DNA of 64,000 bases, taken from positions 78,423-142,422 of the forward strand of contig VWYX01000934.1 of the NCBI GenBank assembly GCA_013396525.1, given 5' to 3'. This DNA is from Chaetorhynchus papuensis (Eukaryota > Chordata > Aves > Passeriformes > Rhipiduridae). Each line of letters starts with the position of its first letter. Position 1 is the stretch's first letter. The notes under the pieces are model-generated. The model ran no database searches, had not been told where the DNA came from, and saw only the letters and a program-made list of their open reading frames with translations. Shown in pieces: positions 14,362 to 29,100 of the stretch. The position numbers were made by a program, and so were the translations under genes.

Positions 14362-17300
14362 CTTCCTTTGCTTGTTCCTCGTTCACATCCTCCCCAATGC
14401 TGCTTGTCCCTTTCTCACAGCCTTCCCATGGATTTTTTCCCTAGGTACGTGCTTAAGTCCTCCTGTCTTACGTGCTCTGGTTCTTCTGTTTTATGGCTGG
14501 TTCATGATATGTCCATTTTCTAGTAAAAACATGGTTTCCACACACAGGGAAAGCGTGCTCTGACAAAGTGGAATGCACTTGCAGGAGGTGGCTCTGCAGC
14601 CCCCTGCTTCACTGTACAGCTCTGTAAGTTTGGTTACACAGCTCCTTGGGTGAGCACCTCATTCAGTTTATGAATGGGTTCATATTTACTGGGGAAACTT
14701 GTTATAAACCAGCTCCATCTTGCCTGGCAGAATTGGATTTGTAAATCAGGAGGGTGTTAAAATAAGGGTCTGTCCTTATCCCTGAAATAGGCACTGAATG
14801 CACACAAAGGACAAGCAGGAATTAGGAGGAAAAGAAGAGCCATTTTAGCCACTTAATTGAGAATGGCTGTTGCTGTTCTTGGTGACCAGGTGGTGTGGTA
14901 CTCCTACAGACAACTGTAATAAGAATTGAACATATGAGTCCTTCACTCACATAAAACTGAAATCCTGTGCCTGTACTAAATATCACTGATTAAATTTTTA
15001 TTGTTTTAATTGATACCATTTTATGATATGCATTATTAATGATTTATGCATATGCCTCAATATCTCCACACAAAGCAAATAAGATTTGAGTTTTTCTCTA
15101 ATTTGCAAAGTGCATATAGCTACATGATGGTTATATTTTTATCTTTAATCCTGAAAAGCATCGCAATTAACTTTCATTTGGGAAATGTAATTGAATTTTT
15201 AAATTTTTTTTTTGCATCTTAGATCAATGTAGAAAGAAACAATAGAAACCAATGACTGTAATGAGGTGAAAAAAGAAACTATGGCTGCAGAACTCTCCAG
15301 ATGCACCCAGCTGTTATTAGGGATATTCTAATCCTGCAATCAGTCCTTAGTCTCATAGAACTAAACAGCTTTCTGACTGCAGAACTATGAAGTTTGTTGA
15401 TTGTGTCTTTGAACTCAGATAGTCCAAGTACATAACAGCTGTTTTTTCACAGAGAAATCAGACTTACTAAAAACAGCAGCATGAAGAGACCTGATGGTTT
15501 CTGGTAACACCACTATTGCATGTAGCCTCATCGCCCAGGCAGAACCATTGTAAGCATCTAGATCAAATAAAGAGTACTTTATGAGAAAGATAGAATATTC
15601 TAACTGAAGCTGGTTCATATTCTCTTTAACTTGTCTTAATTGCAATCAAAATAATGACATAAATTGCTAATCACATCACTTTGGGTTTATGAAGCATTAC
15701 AGAAGTAAGAACAACTTTGCAGCTACAGAGACATGTCAGTATTTCTAAACTACAAAGATAAAAAGGAGGCTAAAGACAACTATCAAGTGAACGTGGAGCA
15801 GTTCAGCTCTGTGTTGTCAGTGAAAGTCCTCTGTGTCTCTGAAATTTATTTATCCCTTTAAGGTGACCTGTGACCAGTGTGTTATACCTGAGTACATGAC
15901 AGGGTCTAATCAGAAGCTGGCACTAATATGGGAAGCAATGTACCAGTGCAGTGTGAAGAAGAGTAGTGCTTTGCTGATAACAAGTAAGGAGTGAAGCCAC
16001 GAGTCTCAGAATTTACTATTATGGGTGAGAAAAATTTGTTGGTGTCATCTAACTCTCCAGCCTTGAAAAAGCCAAGTACTCAGTCATATATAGAGTCAGA
16101 TTGTAAATACATTTCCATATTCAATGTCTAAGCTAGACACAAAGTGCTATGAGTATCAAACACTGAGATCAGTCTAAAGCTGTGTTTAGGAGATGACAGG
16201 TAGGATAGCTACAGATTTCCCTTTTTCAAAATGAAAAATTAATTAAGAACCACAGCATACTCTTTCTCAAAAGCATATTCAGACTGAAGTTTTACCTTTT
16301 GAGTGATAACTCTCTTAATGCTTTGCTACAGTCTAATAATTTGATAACCACCTGCGTTAAGACCCTTCCACTTCACACTGATTTAAGCTGGAGTTCAATA
16401 TCTGGATCTGTGCCACATTGCTCCCATGTTCATTAAAGCTCTGTAAGGGAGACATCATCCCCCTCACCATCATCCTCCAAATCTTCATTATCCTTCTGCC
16501 TTGTAGTGGGCTCAAGTGAGCAGTGCCATTCCTTAATTTGATGTTTTCTGTTTTATTTTGCAGGGCAGTATGCTCAGAATCAGTACAGACGTTGCCACCA
16601 GTGGTAGCACCCACCCCAAAGAGGAACTCTTCCCACAACAAAAAGTCTTACATGAGAACAATTGTAATACAGCTGACTGTCCATTATCCACTGAAATGGG
16701 AACTAGGACAGTAAAGGGAAAAACATGGCTGGAAGGGTTACCAGACTGCATGGTGCACAGAGAGATGTGTGGAGCCAGGCAGGGCCCACTGAGATAACGC
16801 TGACTGGGAGATAAATAATCCCTGCAGAGGAAAGAATTTCTGCACCTCGGTGCTTTCTGCTCTTGGTTGTAGAAGGAACCAGGGGCTGTGGCAAAGCACA
16901 GGACCCATGTCTGCCCCATGGCAAAAGCTTCTTGGACCCCAGAATGTTGGGGGGAGTGCACAGATAGCCAGGCAGCTCTCCTGGGGTGTCCCTCAGGCTC
17001 AGCACTGGTTGGGTTACACTCAGAGCAGCTCCCCACATCAGTTTCTGTGCTGGGCTGGAAGTTACACTTGGCTTTTAAACAGCTGAAATGCACAAACCTT
17101 CAGCTTCCTGCTCATGAAATAGCCCACTGAAGTCTACAAAGGTTTTGCATTCAAAACAATTACACCTTTAATAAGTGATCTAAATGTCATCCTATAAATT
17201 AAGAAGAGGGTATTCAGCAAAGCTCATTTGTTCCCATGTTTCTGTCCAGTTATTTAGCTACAGCTTTGCAACAAGAAGATAGAATGAAATTCCATAGCTG

Positions 17301-20300
17301 CACTGCATTAGAAATGCTGTCAAGACTGGCTGAAGATTACTGATTCTGCTTCAGTTGGAATTTGTACAAGTAATGTTATCTAAAGAAGAACCATATGAGG
17401 GCAAATTGAGAAGCACAGAATGAAAACTATTGAAGTTTAACCTAGCGGCAAAGTATCTTAAAAAAAAAAAAAAAGAGAGACATTCAGCCATCCATGTGAA
17501 TACGTGAACATCTAAGATACCCAAAGACCAAGCCAAATTCCTCCACCTTCTCTTTATCAAGCCCTAGTAAAATCATAATATCTTCAGAGCACCTCATTCA
17601 ATTGTATATCCACAATGAGTTACTTTCCCTTGACAATGCTGCATCTGTTAATTTATAATTCATTAAAGAGAACTGATGCTTGAGAACAACAGGATGTGCC
17701 AATTTTCCAAAGTACAAAGTGGCATATGCAAAAAAGGAAAATTACTCATTCAAATAATTTATCTATCAAAATGTATTATCTTAGCACAGGCAGTTATTAT
17801 TTGATATATACCAAACCTGCTTCTACGAATGCTGTTTAGATTAGAAGAATGAGCAGTTTAGTTTGAAGAGGGTCTCAGACAACAAATTATCTTTACCTGC
17901 AAAGACTCACTTTTATTGAGTTTTGCTTGCTTAAATGCTGGACAGTAGTGGTACTCAGCATTAACACTGCTCATGTACAACACTCATGCATGTTCCATAA
18001 AATACAACAAAGAAAGAGACATAGGGATGAACAACCACAGCCTAACACGGCAGCAACTCAAGCAGTGAACTAAAGCAACAGTAAACCAGAAAAAGAAAGA
18101 TAATATTGGACGATGCTTTCCTCAGCTAAGAAATTATGGGCCTTGTAGTTACAGCACAAGTAGAGGAGACAGGAAATCTGGGATTTATTCTGGGATGTGT
18201 CACCGATTTCCTGCATGGCTTTAAGAAAGTCGGCTTTCATTCCTTTGAGAGCAGCTTACACCCCTATCTCAACCCTCCTTCACAGTGTGAGCTAATTCAC
18301 AGAGAGGGAAGATGTTACTGGTGCAACTTTTGTACATAAGGAACAGCAGAGTCAGACCTAATGCAGGTGAAACTGTGTGATCAAAAGCAGCCTGGGCAAC
18401 AATAGTCCAACCACCAAGGCAGGCAACATCCCCCTCCCCAGGAGCTGGCAGGGAGGGAGTAAAAAAGGATGGGCACTCCAGCCATTGAGTAGCAGAGTTG
18501 TTACACTGGTGGAAGCAGGAAACAGCCAAGACTTCATTTCTCTCTTTTCTTCCAAGCATAAAAACTAAAAGGGGACATACAGGGCTTGTAATTTCTTGAA
18601 CTACAGCTCCTTTTCAGTTTTCACACACAGTACATTCTCCTCATGAAATGCAGCTTCCAGTGGTGGGAAACCAAGACACTCATGCCTCTAAAAGACACCT
18701 TCACATACTCAACTAACTTGTTCCAGAGTTTTCAGTTACAGAAAGTAGTATGATAATTTCAACAGGTCAGTTTTATTTGTCAGGCCTGCATGGCTTAATG
18801 TCTCAAGTTTGAGCAAAACAGAATAAATCCCACATGTTCCTGTTGGGAGTTCATACCCTTTTGGGTTCTTCTGACTGGAGAGATAGGTCCACTCATTCTC
18901 TGAGGACTACCCCAAAATTAAGATAATTACTCCACAATAAATCGTTTCAGGTCACTTACCTGGTGCTCTCAGATGATCCATTTTTATCCCCTGTGTTCTG
19001 AGCTATTTTGTTTCTACTGAGTGTTGCTACCTGCAAGGGAAATAAAACCTCCAGGAGATGGCTCAATGCTGCTTAAGTTCAGTTAACAAGGGCCTGGAAC
19101 AAGGCATTACCCAATTGAATTTCCTACCCTCTAGCCAATAGGATTATTAAGTCACAGCAGGTGTTTCTACTTGTTTCATGATGTTGATAGATGCTTGGAT
19201 GCTAACAGAGTTTGTAATGCATTTGTGACTTTTGGTTATTTATGGAAAATGCAGTCTAGGCAAGTCTTATTTTGAATTTAATCTGTGTGAAGAGTTTATC
19301 AAACTTCTGTAGTGATTTATTTTAGTACGTGCATCAAATCTTAAACTGAAGAACGACTTGTTTGAACTTCCATTTTCAGAGAATGATAAGACTGGAATCA
19401 GACACTTGGGTCAAAAATAATATTGCATCCCAATACCTTAAATCATCCTCAAAAATGAAAGATGTGGCAACACAGAACTGCATCCATGTAACCCTAAATC
19501 ACAACTTTTGTTAGCAAATTGAGTTTATAGACAGTTGTGTGATTAAATTTCTAGGAGACCTGAAACCATACTTAACCACAGAAAATGAGGCACCTGGTTT
19601 CTCAAAGATATCCAGCATTGCTCTCAATTGGATCTACTGGGCAATTGTGAGAAACCAATCACTTCATTGAAATCCTAACTGCAAACAGGTGACTAGTGAT
19701 CCTTGTCTGTCCCATAAGCAGCACAACTCTAGAAATAAAACAGGAAGCAGGATAACAGCTTGTGTCCTGAGCTTCAGGCTCAGCTTTGAAATCAGATTTG
19801 ATTGGAGATGTAAATGCAAACCTTAAAATAAAATCTTTATAACAAAACAAAAAGTTCAGGGCCACAGGTTGCTTTTGTCCTCTCTGTCTTCTCCTGGTAC
19901 GGAGGCAAATTGCATCCCTACAAATGGTTGCACTGCATTGAATGGTTGTATCTGTCTGCTCACACTCATCCTCTCTTCCTCCTCAGCCCCATGTGCAAGT
20001 TCACCTTCCAACCAGCTTGCAGGAAGCAGAGTCACTGAGCAGATTCCAACCTCATGCCAAACAAATGAACCTTCTCTCGATTTAGGGTCATTTATCAGCC
20101 CTCTTCCTCTTAACTAGCTCCTACACTGACCTGTAGGAATATTCCCAGTGACAGACAGGTCTCATTATCCATCAGAAGACATTAAGCATTCCACAGATCC
20201 TAAAGAGGTACAGTATTAAACCACACCAAAATACTTGACAATGGGCTTTTCCCTTCCTAAGGGCTCTAAGGACATCAGAACAAAAATATCCTGGACATAA

Positions 20301-22217
20301 TTATTCTGTTTAAATCCACAGCGACTTTAAAGAGGTTGACAGTGAAAAGATTTCTGACCCAAGGCATAAAACCAACATCTTCCTAAAGTCTACAGATTTA
20401 AGTTCTATCACTCTTGGACATAGCATAAGCCATGCAAATATCTGTCCTAGTAAAATGCATCTGATTGCCACTTATTGTTCCAATTATTTTTCCGTCTGAT
20501 GCTGTATCAGAATCTTTAAGAATCTTCTCAGAAAGTTGAAAATTTAAGTTTATGGTAAAAAATCTCTTCTATGGCAGAGTTTAAGAAGCAAGACAGTCAA
20601 ATCTATAGAAAAATTAAAGATTATGAAATATTTCTTCTGAGTGAGATGCATTCTGTTTAAGTTTTTATTATCTCTTTTCCAGAATTCACATCCATCTATC
20701 TACACAAACCTTGCTCGCCTGTATCCACATTTTCTAGCATGAGCTTTGCTACTTGTCCCTATTCCTGAGTGTGTGTTAAATGCAGTTGCAAATTACCTGG
20801 GGCTGCTCTTTTTGGCCTCCAACAAGTAGAGCTCACACAGTCACACACCTTTGGGGTTTAGCTATTCCAGCTGATGTGGGACACCACAGTGCTCCTCCTT
20901 CAGAGCAAACACTTCCTTGCCCACATTCCATTGTTTCCCAGGAATATCACAACCAGGTTCCAGTGTGGAAACACAAAATGAGAGAGACTTTTCACATCTT
21001 CATTGGAGATGAGAAAAACAAAAAGTCTTTACCTTATTGTAGTTCTAATAATGACTCAAAAATTTGAAACCAAACATGCAGTGCTGCTCTTTTATAGCCT
21101 TGCTCTGTCTAAAGCATCCTGGGCAGGCTTCTCTACACTGTGCTAATAGGAACAATAGAAAAGCCTCCCAGTTATGATTGAATAAAATTTGGAGCATGTC
21201 TTTTTTTACTGTGTTTGTGTAACATACAGCACAATGGGGCTCTAACTCTGACACATTTCTGAGAATAGAGGACAACAAAAACACAAAAGAGAGGCCGAAG
21301 GTGACACTGCAATTATGACTGGGTCATTCTAAGCATGGGCATGAGGTCCAGCTCATCCAGAAGGGATTAGCAGAGCAGATTGTTTACCATATAAGAGAAA
21401 AATGCAGAGAGTTTTTAATAAATATTTTTTCATGCTGTTGCTGCATTTTGACAACAATGTAATTTTGTTAAAATATCATAAGAATAGTTTATTACCTCAG
21501 AGCATTCCTTCAAAATCTAAACTGAGTTCCACAGAACTGTTCCAGATAATTGACATCAGAACAGTGTCCATCTGTTGTTCCACCTAGAAAACTGGTACCT
21601 CATAAATGAACTAAAATTACAATCACAAACATTAAAAATAAATTTCCTCTCCAAAAGAGGAAAATGCGTGAGCTAAAGACAACACAAGCAATAATTGGAT
21701 AATATGCTTTACCACCAGTCCTGTCTAAATTACAGTATTGTAATTGTTTTCTTATATGTTACATTTCCAGATATTTTTATGTTATAGCAGACAGGACCTT
21801 TAAAATATTTTAAGGTTTGTTTTTTTTTTCATTTACTATGTCTTTATTGCCACGAAACAGGCCCTCAGCCAGAGTAAATTCTTGTATATCATAAACTTCA
21901 ACAGGGGTTTGTCATTTTTCACCAACATCTTACACTATGCATTTAGGAAATGACTGAAAATCATACATATTTCTTCTAGGAAGCAGAGGAAGCATAATTA
22001 TCCCTTTCTAATTACTGCACTTTGGCTTCCTTGGATTATTTGTTTAGCATGAAGATTTGTTTATGTTCACTGATACTTTGGTTAAGTTTATTCTTCATTT
22101 ATTTTAATTTTATGTTCCAAGGATATTTTACTGAACTCTCCCTGTAAGACCTTCAACTGTGGCCACCCACATCCTGAAATTTTCTCTCTACCTAATCCTG
22201 CCTTATGTCATAACACA

Positions 22218-22239
22218 GTAAATATATATATATATTTAC
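22218..22239. repeat. (TA)n palindrome
   Basis: A perfect 22-bp palindrome GTAAATATATA/TATATATTTAC. Confidence 0.9.
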
Positions 22240-24837
22240 AAAACAAATTTCTTCCAGCAAAATATACCTAGTATTTTGTATGTTATTTTAAAAAGCTTGT
22301 GTAGCATTTATATAAACATGTACACTTGCTAACCCCGCCATGAACATGCACAGAGCTATTGTTGAAAATTTTCATTAAAACTTTGTAAAGGAAGTCCATC
22401 TGCCACAGCTCAGGATGTCCTGTTTCTGTGAGGGGCTTCAGCTATTGCTTGGCCATTTTCTCACTGAAAACATAAGTAGGAGACTTGAGGGCATTTAATC
22501 TACTATTAAAACAAACTGATTTGGAAAGGGTGTTTTGAAGAGCTTTTCCCCACCAGCTGGGAACTGTGAGGCATGGACACCTCCTCAGACACAGCACACT
22601 CAGTTTTGTGTGTCCTCTGTACCGGTGTCATCAGTGGGAAGGATGGGAGGAAAAATTCTTTCTGTAAGGACAGAGTGTAATCTGGTCATTGAGATAATCT
22701 CAAAATACAGCTGTGGTTCCCAAACAGTATCTGTGCCCTGCTTGTCTTTCAAGGCAAACCATAGCAGGGCCCAGGCAGCCTTTGTGGGCTCCTGGCAGCG
22801 GGGTGGGCTGGAGTTCCTGCCCTGCCCTGTCTGGCTTCTGGGTGCCCCGGTCCCTCAGCACAGGTGGCCTCCCTGGCAGAGGGAAGGAACAGAAACCCTT
22901 GTCTTTTAAAGTACTGGGAACATAATTTGGGGTTAATACGTGCTCATAGTATATATAGCTGCTTGCTTTAAGAGACTGATTGCTTTGCAAGAGGATGGAG
23001 GCAGCTCTGTGGCTAGTTTGGATTATGATTTTTTTTTGAAATATTGAAAGAAAACCCCAAAAGTTCAAACCTCAGGAAAATTCTTTCATGATTCATTGGG
23101 TGGATTTGTTTTACTTTAGCACTGCTCTCCAAAATGTTCAGCTTCAATTTTACAGTTGATCAGTCTGCAGGAAGTCCCAAATCTCATTTCCACTAAACAA
23201 GGGCTTTCCTTGTTTGTGTTCCTCATTGAGAAATAAAGGATTGTAGCCATGAGAGGTTTACACTTACACACAGTAGTTATGAGTACCAAACCAAAATGTT
23301 TTCGGTGGGGACTGGTATCAGACCCAACAAAACAGAACTAAATGTCACAGGGATACACCCTATTACCAGGAAAAGAAGAGGAGGACAGAAAGAGACAATG
23401 GGTGGGAAAAAAGGAAGTGCATGAGGGGTCAAAAATGTCAAAATAAAGCACCAGTGGGGAACATGGAGCAGAAAGATCAACAGCAAAAAAAGAAACTGGA
23501 GGCAGAGAAGGGTCATTAATAAAGGCCCTAAATATCTTAGTTTTCCCATTCAAGCTTCCTTTCCCAATGGAATGACTGCTGGTGTTTGTCACAAGACAGC
23601 ATGGGGTGCTGCACTAGGATGGAGAAGGCAAGGGAAGAATTGGAAATAAAATGTCTGCTCTGGGCTCTGCCTCTCCTTTCGGGCATAGAAAGCAGCACTG
23701 CCTCTGAGAAGAGAAAGAATTAATCCTACAATCCAACAGGAAGCACAAGCCATGGCTAGCCCTTCAATTTCATCAGAGCACAGCATGAAACAGCCTTTTC
23801 ATCCTCCTGTCCCAAGAGGCAGACACAGCCCTCCTGCCCTACTGAGAGCACACCAGTGGCAGGAGTAACAACATTCTGTGGTGTCTCAGGCGTAATGCCC
23901 ACCTCCAACAGACTTGGTGGGCCCTCACCATTCCATATTTACCTCTTATCTGAACAGCAATAATACACTACATGCAAAATTTCTCTAAAAATTATTTCTG
24001 CCTGTCTGTCTGCAAAGTGAGATCATTAAGTCTGACAAACAGAGCACAGCAGTTTATCTTGATAAAAAGTGACCCAAACAGACTGGTTAAGAGAGAGACC
24101 CTAAAGCAGTGGGACAGAGAGACGTAGGATATGACATGGAAAAGTGACAACACACCACAAGTGGTTTAGCTTCATCACCAAAACACACACAATCTTTTCT
24201 AAAGAGCCTGTGCAGGATTGGACCCTTCAGTAATATGCCAGCTGTGTAAGGTCAGTGGTTTTGCAGCCACTCCTTTTGAAGTCATCCAAAAGCATTCAAA
24301 CACTGACAAAGTAACAGCTGTTGCACTGGTTGTCTTTAAGATGACTCTTAGGCTCAAAATAGGGGTATAAGGTTGCTATTGTTACCTAACACCTTTTGCT
24401 TTTACCTGAGCTCTAAAATGTCCATTCTCATAATTGCCGTGACACCAAGTAAAAGGTTATTTGAGGAGAGAGAAGAGGGGAACATCCTGTCATTCCTCCT
24501 TCCTCTTTCATGGTAAGGAACATGCTGATGATGCCAGGAACTGAAAATTCTCCCCTTTGACAGATTAATCGATTGAAGAGCTTTACAGTAGACCAAAAAA
24601 CGGGTAAATGTTGTACTCACCAATCTAACTCATTAAGAAATGTTCCCCATGCTGTCATAATGCAGGACAAAGAAAGTTTGTAAAGCTTTTAGACTGCAAA
24701 AACGGAGCATTTACACGTTATAATTGTTTTCATAATAAAAAGGCAATATTACAAATATTTTTGAAACATGAGGATTCTCTCATGTGTTGAGAGACTTTTG
24801 CTACTGCCGCTCCCGTGGATGTCACGCAGCCACACAT

Positions 24838-24850
24838 TGCCATCTAGCGT
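24838..24850 (-). promoter_or_regulatory. CTCF-like motif
   Basis: On the - strand ACGCTAGATGGCA matches 11 of 13 positions of the CTCF core CCASYAGRKGGCR. It sits in a small CpG-bearing patch. Single motif only; occupancy unknown. Confidence 0.35.
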
Positions 24851-26091
24851 CCGAGGCCACCCCCGCAGTGACACTGAGAATTTGGGAAGGATATTCCAAA
24901 TTAGTTCACAATAACAAACACGGATTAGTTTTGTTTTTCACAATCACAGTACTATATGATAAAACAATCACATCTAACAGATGACAAGGAAGATTTTTTG
25001 GTTTGTTTGTTTTGTTTTTTTTTTTGAGTAGGACTGAGGAAATTATTAGCAGAAAGCAAAATAATATCTGACTATAAAGTAAGCAATGTTGAACGATCAT
25101 TAGTAGGAAATAGAACCATATTTAGAGTATATAGTAAGTTGGACGTATTTGTACCAGTATTTAGAAGAAGTTTTATTGGGTCTACAATGAAAAAAGAGAG
25201 AGGAAAGGAGTGGGGAAAAGAGTGAACAACTAATTCAAACGATGCTCTGCTTTAAGGGCAAATATTCAGTCCTTCAGGCAGAAATGTGAATAAAAATTGC
25301 ACAGTTAATTTTGGACTCTGTTACACAAACCCCTCCAAGCAATACCCTGCTAAATTTGTAAGTATCAATCAAAAACTCCACTGCCTCCTTACAAAGTAAA
25401 TGGTACTTGGTTGGGAGCAATTCTGCAGCAGTGGAGTGCCCAGGAAAAGTGAAATTATCTCAGTGCCACCAAACTCTCCTGTAAAATACCATTGGATTGG
25501 CTGCATCTCAGTAACACCTTGTAAGGTTTAGGAGAGCTCCATGCTGTTGCAGAGACTCAAAAGGGACAGACTCCAGTTTGCTTTTCCATGCACTATTTAA
25601 GCTCCCTTTCAGAGTCAGATCCTGAATTTCTGTGTCACAAACTAATGTGCTTTTAATCAAAATTCATAAGAAAATTATTGACTCTGTTTAGTGACTGTTA
25701 TGAAGAACAAAATGTTTTTAGGGAGGGCATGAACAGAGGGAACAGAAAAGTCTTAGATCAATTTTGGGCAGATATAAAACTGCATCTTGAGGCTGCAGTT
25801 ACCGGAAATGCTGTGACAATCTGCAGGTTTGCTGCTAACAAAGTGGGAAGATTCTGCTTCCATTTTTTCCTTCAGAGGGTCGGGAACTCTGTGGATCCCT
25901 CTGTGACTTGATTCAGCTCAACAACCAAAAGGGAAATTGATTCATTGTTTCCACTTAGATAATACACTAAGGTTGAAAAGATACAATGTGTGTATATGGA
26001 GTGGGTATAAAGGGAGGAATCAGGGACAGCCTGCCCAGAAACGGGTAAATAAAAGGGAACACCAAGACATTCCCCTTTTCCTGTGCAGCTG

Positions 26092-26117
26092 AAAAAAAAA
26101 AAAATAAAAAAAAAAAA
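26092..26117. repeat. A-rich run
   Basis: Thirteen A, one T and twelve A in a row. No retrogene or SINE body was recognised beside it. Confidence 0.9.
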
Positions 26118-29100
26118 TCTAACCATATACAAACACTTGGACTTCTCGCACTTTTCACTTTTTACTTTAATTTTCAGTCTACTTGCTTGCTGTAGGGTTG
26201 TTTATTATCTCCTTCCCCAACAATGAAAGAATTGCATGCTCTGTGTGTCACACATGCATCCCTCTGACAGCTGGGGACATGCTGCACTGTGCACAGGCAG
26301 AGTCAGGCCTGTGTTTTATATATTTCTGTCACTAGATTTCCCCTGCCATGCTGAGCTGTCTGCTGGCTTTTTTCCCTTAAAACATTTAATAAAGCCACTT
26401 CTAGATCCCTCCAGCTGCCCAGCTATGTTATTTATTTAGATATGAAATATGTGCCCTCACAAAATCCAAGCACTTGTTCTAGCCCCGTGTACAAAGCCTG
26501 ACATCTGTTAGTGCCCATCCCATGCGCTGCAGAACGCCACAGGGAAGCACGCAGGGCGTGCAGGAGAAAGCGCTGTGGAAATGCAGTGTACAGGGCTCTA
26601 CCCATAGACACTCTCTGAAAGCCAACACAAGCATAAATGCAACTGGTTGCTCAGTGCATAGGTTTAAAACAATTTATGAAGAACGTACATATATATTTTG
26701 CCCTTTTTACCCTTCTGGAAATCCTCTGGTGACATTTCGTTCTCCAGTCAGACAGTTTGTCCAAAAATGGATGGGAGACTTCCTATTAGCTCCAGTGAGC
26801 AACCTAATAAATGTCAAGAGGCTTACTTGGAAATAAATGGGGAAAATAATCTGGTAACTATTTGACCAAATTGGTTATATTTCTATTTTGGTTTCTAGAA
26901 TTTTCTTGCTTCCTTTCTACTTAACTAAATCAGCTAGAACAAACACAACTGGGAACTGTTCTTGTGAGATTGGCTCTTTAGTGAAGAGCCAAATAACCAT
27001 TTCTTCTTCGACCTAAAGACAACCTTCATATCAAACAGGTAAATAAAGCTGTTAGCAAATGAGAATGCTTCTGCTTAAAATGAAAATGAAAAAATGTTGG
27101 ATTTTACAAGTCTAACAGAAATGGCTAAGATTTTAACTGACACTAAATTCTTTCAGCTCTGGTTCTGTGAGATAAAAATATCTTTTACTTTCTGAGGCTT
27201 TTCTTTCACTTATTTGATCCAGAAGAGAAGATACTGCAGATTTATGTGTTCTTCGTCCTGAAGAGCACAGCTGGTTTAGCTTTTCTGTCAGACCCTCAGG
27301 ATCACGTCTTTAAAATGACTTTTTAAAATGCACAGTGGGTTTGCCTAAGCAAATTTAATTTGTATTACAGTCTGGATCCAAAGGAAAGAATAAGAAAAAA
27401 ACAGAAGAAAAAACCAAACACACAAACACATCTCCAGTGCCACCTTTAAAAGAGAGGGGATTCTGTTTTAAACAATGTGATATTGGTATGAAATAGGTTA
27501 AAAAAAGTTGGCCCTATCATGCAGGCTATTTATATATATGATAGCAAGCCAAAGGTACACATTGCCCTTATCAACAACAACAAAGTAAATGAAAAAGTGC
27601 AGATCGTTTAATAGCAAACTACAAGAGTTTTTTCCACAAAAAATTAATTTGGGGAAAGACAAAAGAGAAATCAAGGTGACAAAACAAATCCTAATAAATC
27701 CAGATGAATTCAAAGTAATATGAAAACAGGAAGGCTTAGGGGTATTATGAAGAACAATTAGGAGACTTAAAGAAAAATAATTGCATAAACCTGGAGAAGT
27801 GAAATTGTAAAAGAATCCCAGACAGATGAGTCTCAGAGGGAAAAAGAATTTGAGAAGGGAATGGCATGCAGATAAGAGTGATTTCTCAGCATCACTAAGC
27901 AACAAGATGGCTGGTGTGAAGTAACTGCTCTTTAAACTGGAAAAAATAAACAAACAAAATTATAGAAACTGAACCAGTTTTGGGAAAAAAATTAATGTAT
28001 TTAACTGTAACAAGTCATGAGAAGACAAATATATTCACATATTTCTGAGGCAATTGAAGAGTGAAGTGGTTGCCTGTTAATAAAATCAACTCTTAGGAGA
28101 ACAGGCTGGAAGAAATAAAACTCGGCAGTTATCATTGAGTGGTATTAGAACAGTTTATAAGTAGGAGGATGTGCTTCTTTGTCAAGTAAATTCAATGATA
28201 AAATAATTAAATTAAAAACCATAAAATGATACAATAGCATGGATGAAACTTGGATTTCAAAAAGCAGGAAAACCAGACCTCCAGGCTTCTTTGTGAGCAT
28301 GACAAAACATGACAAAGTGGAACTAGTAGACAAGTGATTCAGATTTTTATGAAACCTTTGACAACAGGCCAGGCCATACACACAACACTCGTCTAGGTTT
28401 AATTTGGACAGTTTTGGTTTCAGAAGATTCTCTCAGGTGTCAGGTTTCAATGAAAAACAGATAAAAGTACAATTATGAGAACAAGGTATTGACTACTTGT
28501 GCAAGCAACATGAGAGAAGGAAAATATTATAATTAACCTTTGAATTGGAGGGTGCCCTCTTCTCTTAATTTTCCCGTCCCCAAAGAACAAAACAAACCAA
28601 CAAATCTGCCAGGATCATGCTCTATCCTTCTATTATGGAAACAAAGGGATCAGATACATCCCACCTGCCCACATGCAACAGTTTGTGCTGGACACCAGAT
28701 TTAGTTCCCAATGCCCTGGCAAGTGCTTGGATTCAGAAGGACGGGACTTGAAATAGTGATGGAATGTAGAGGGAGGTTTAAAAACTATTAAGAATGGGAA
28801 AAACAACAATTACTCAAACCTACCTTACTTTGAATAATACTGAATACGTACTACTATTTTTTTTCCTTGATAACTATTTTTAAAAGATAAGTATTACAAG
28901 AGGAGAAAGGAACAAAAAAATTAATTTGAAAAATAGGGACTCCTAATTCAGAGCCTTCTGAAGTTAGGAAAGGACTTTAATGGGCTTTGGCTCAAGCCCT
29001 TATAGTGTAGCAAAGAAAACAATATAAACTGAAGTGGGATTTATATCCCTACTATAAATAATGTATGTAATCTCAACTACTGGAGACAGTCTTTGTATAT

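Noticed and set aside
16533..17093. 186-codon frame on the - strand
   Set aside because: No family was recognised. With about 6000 frames in 64 kb and a stop rate of 3/64 per codon, one frame of this length is expected roughly once by chance.
27498..27953. 151-codon Phe/Leu-rich frame on the - strand
   Set aside because: It reflects A-rich composition of the + strand, giving a false membrane-protein look. No family match or splice context.
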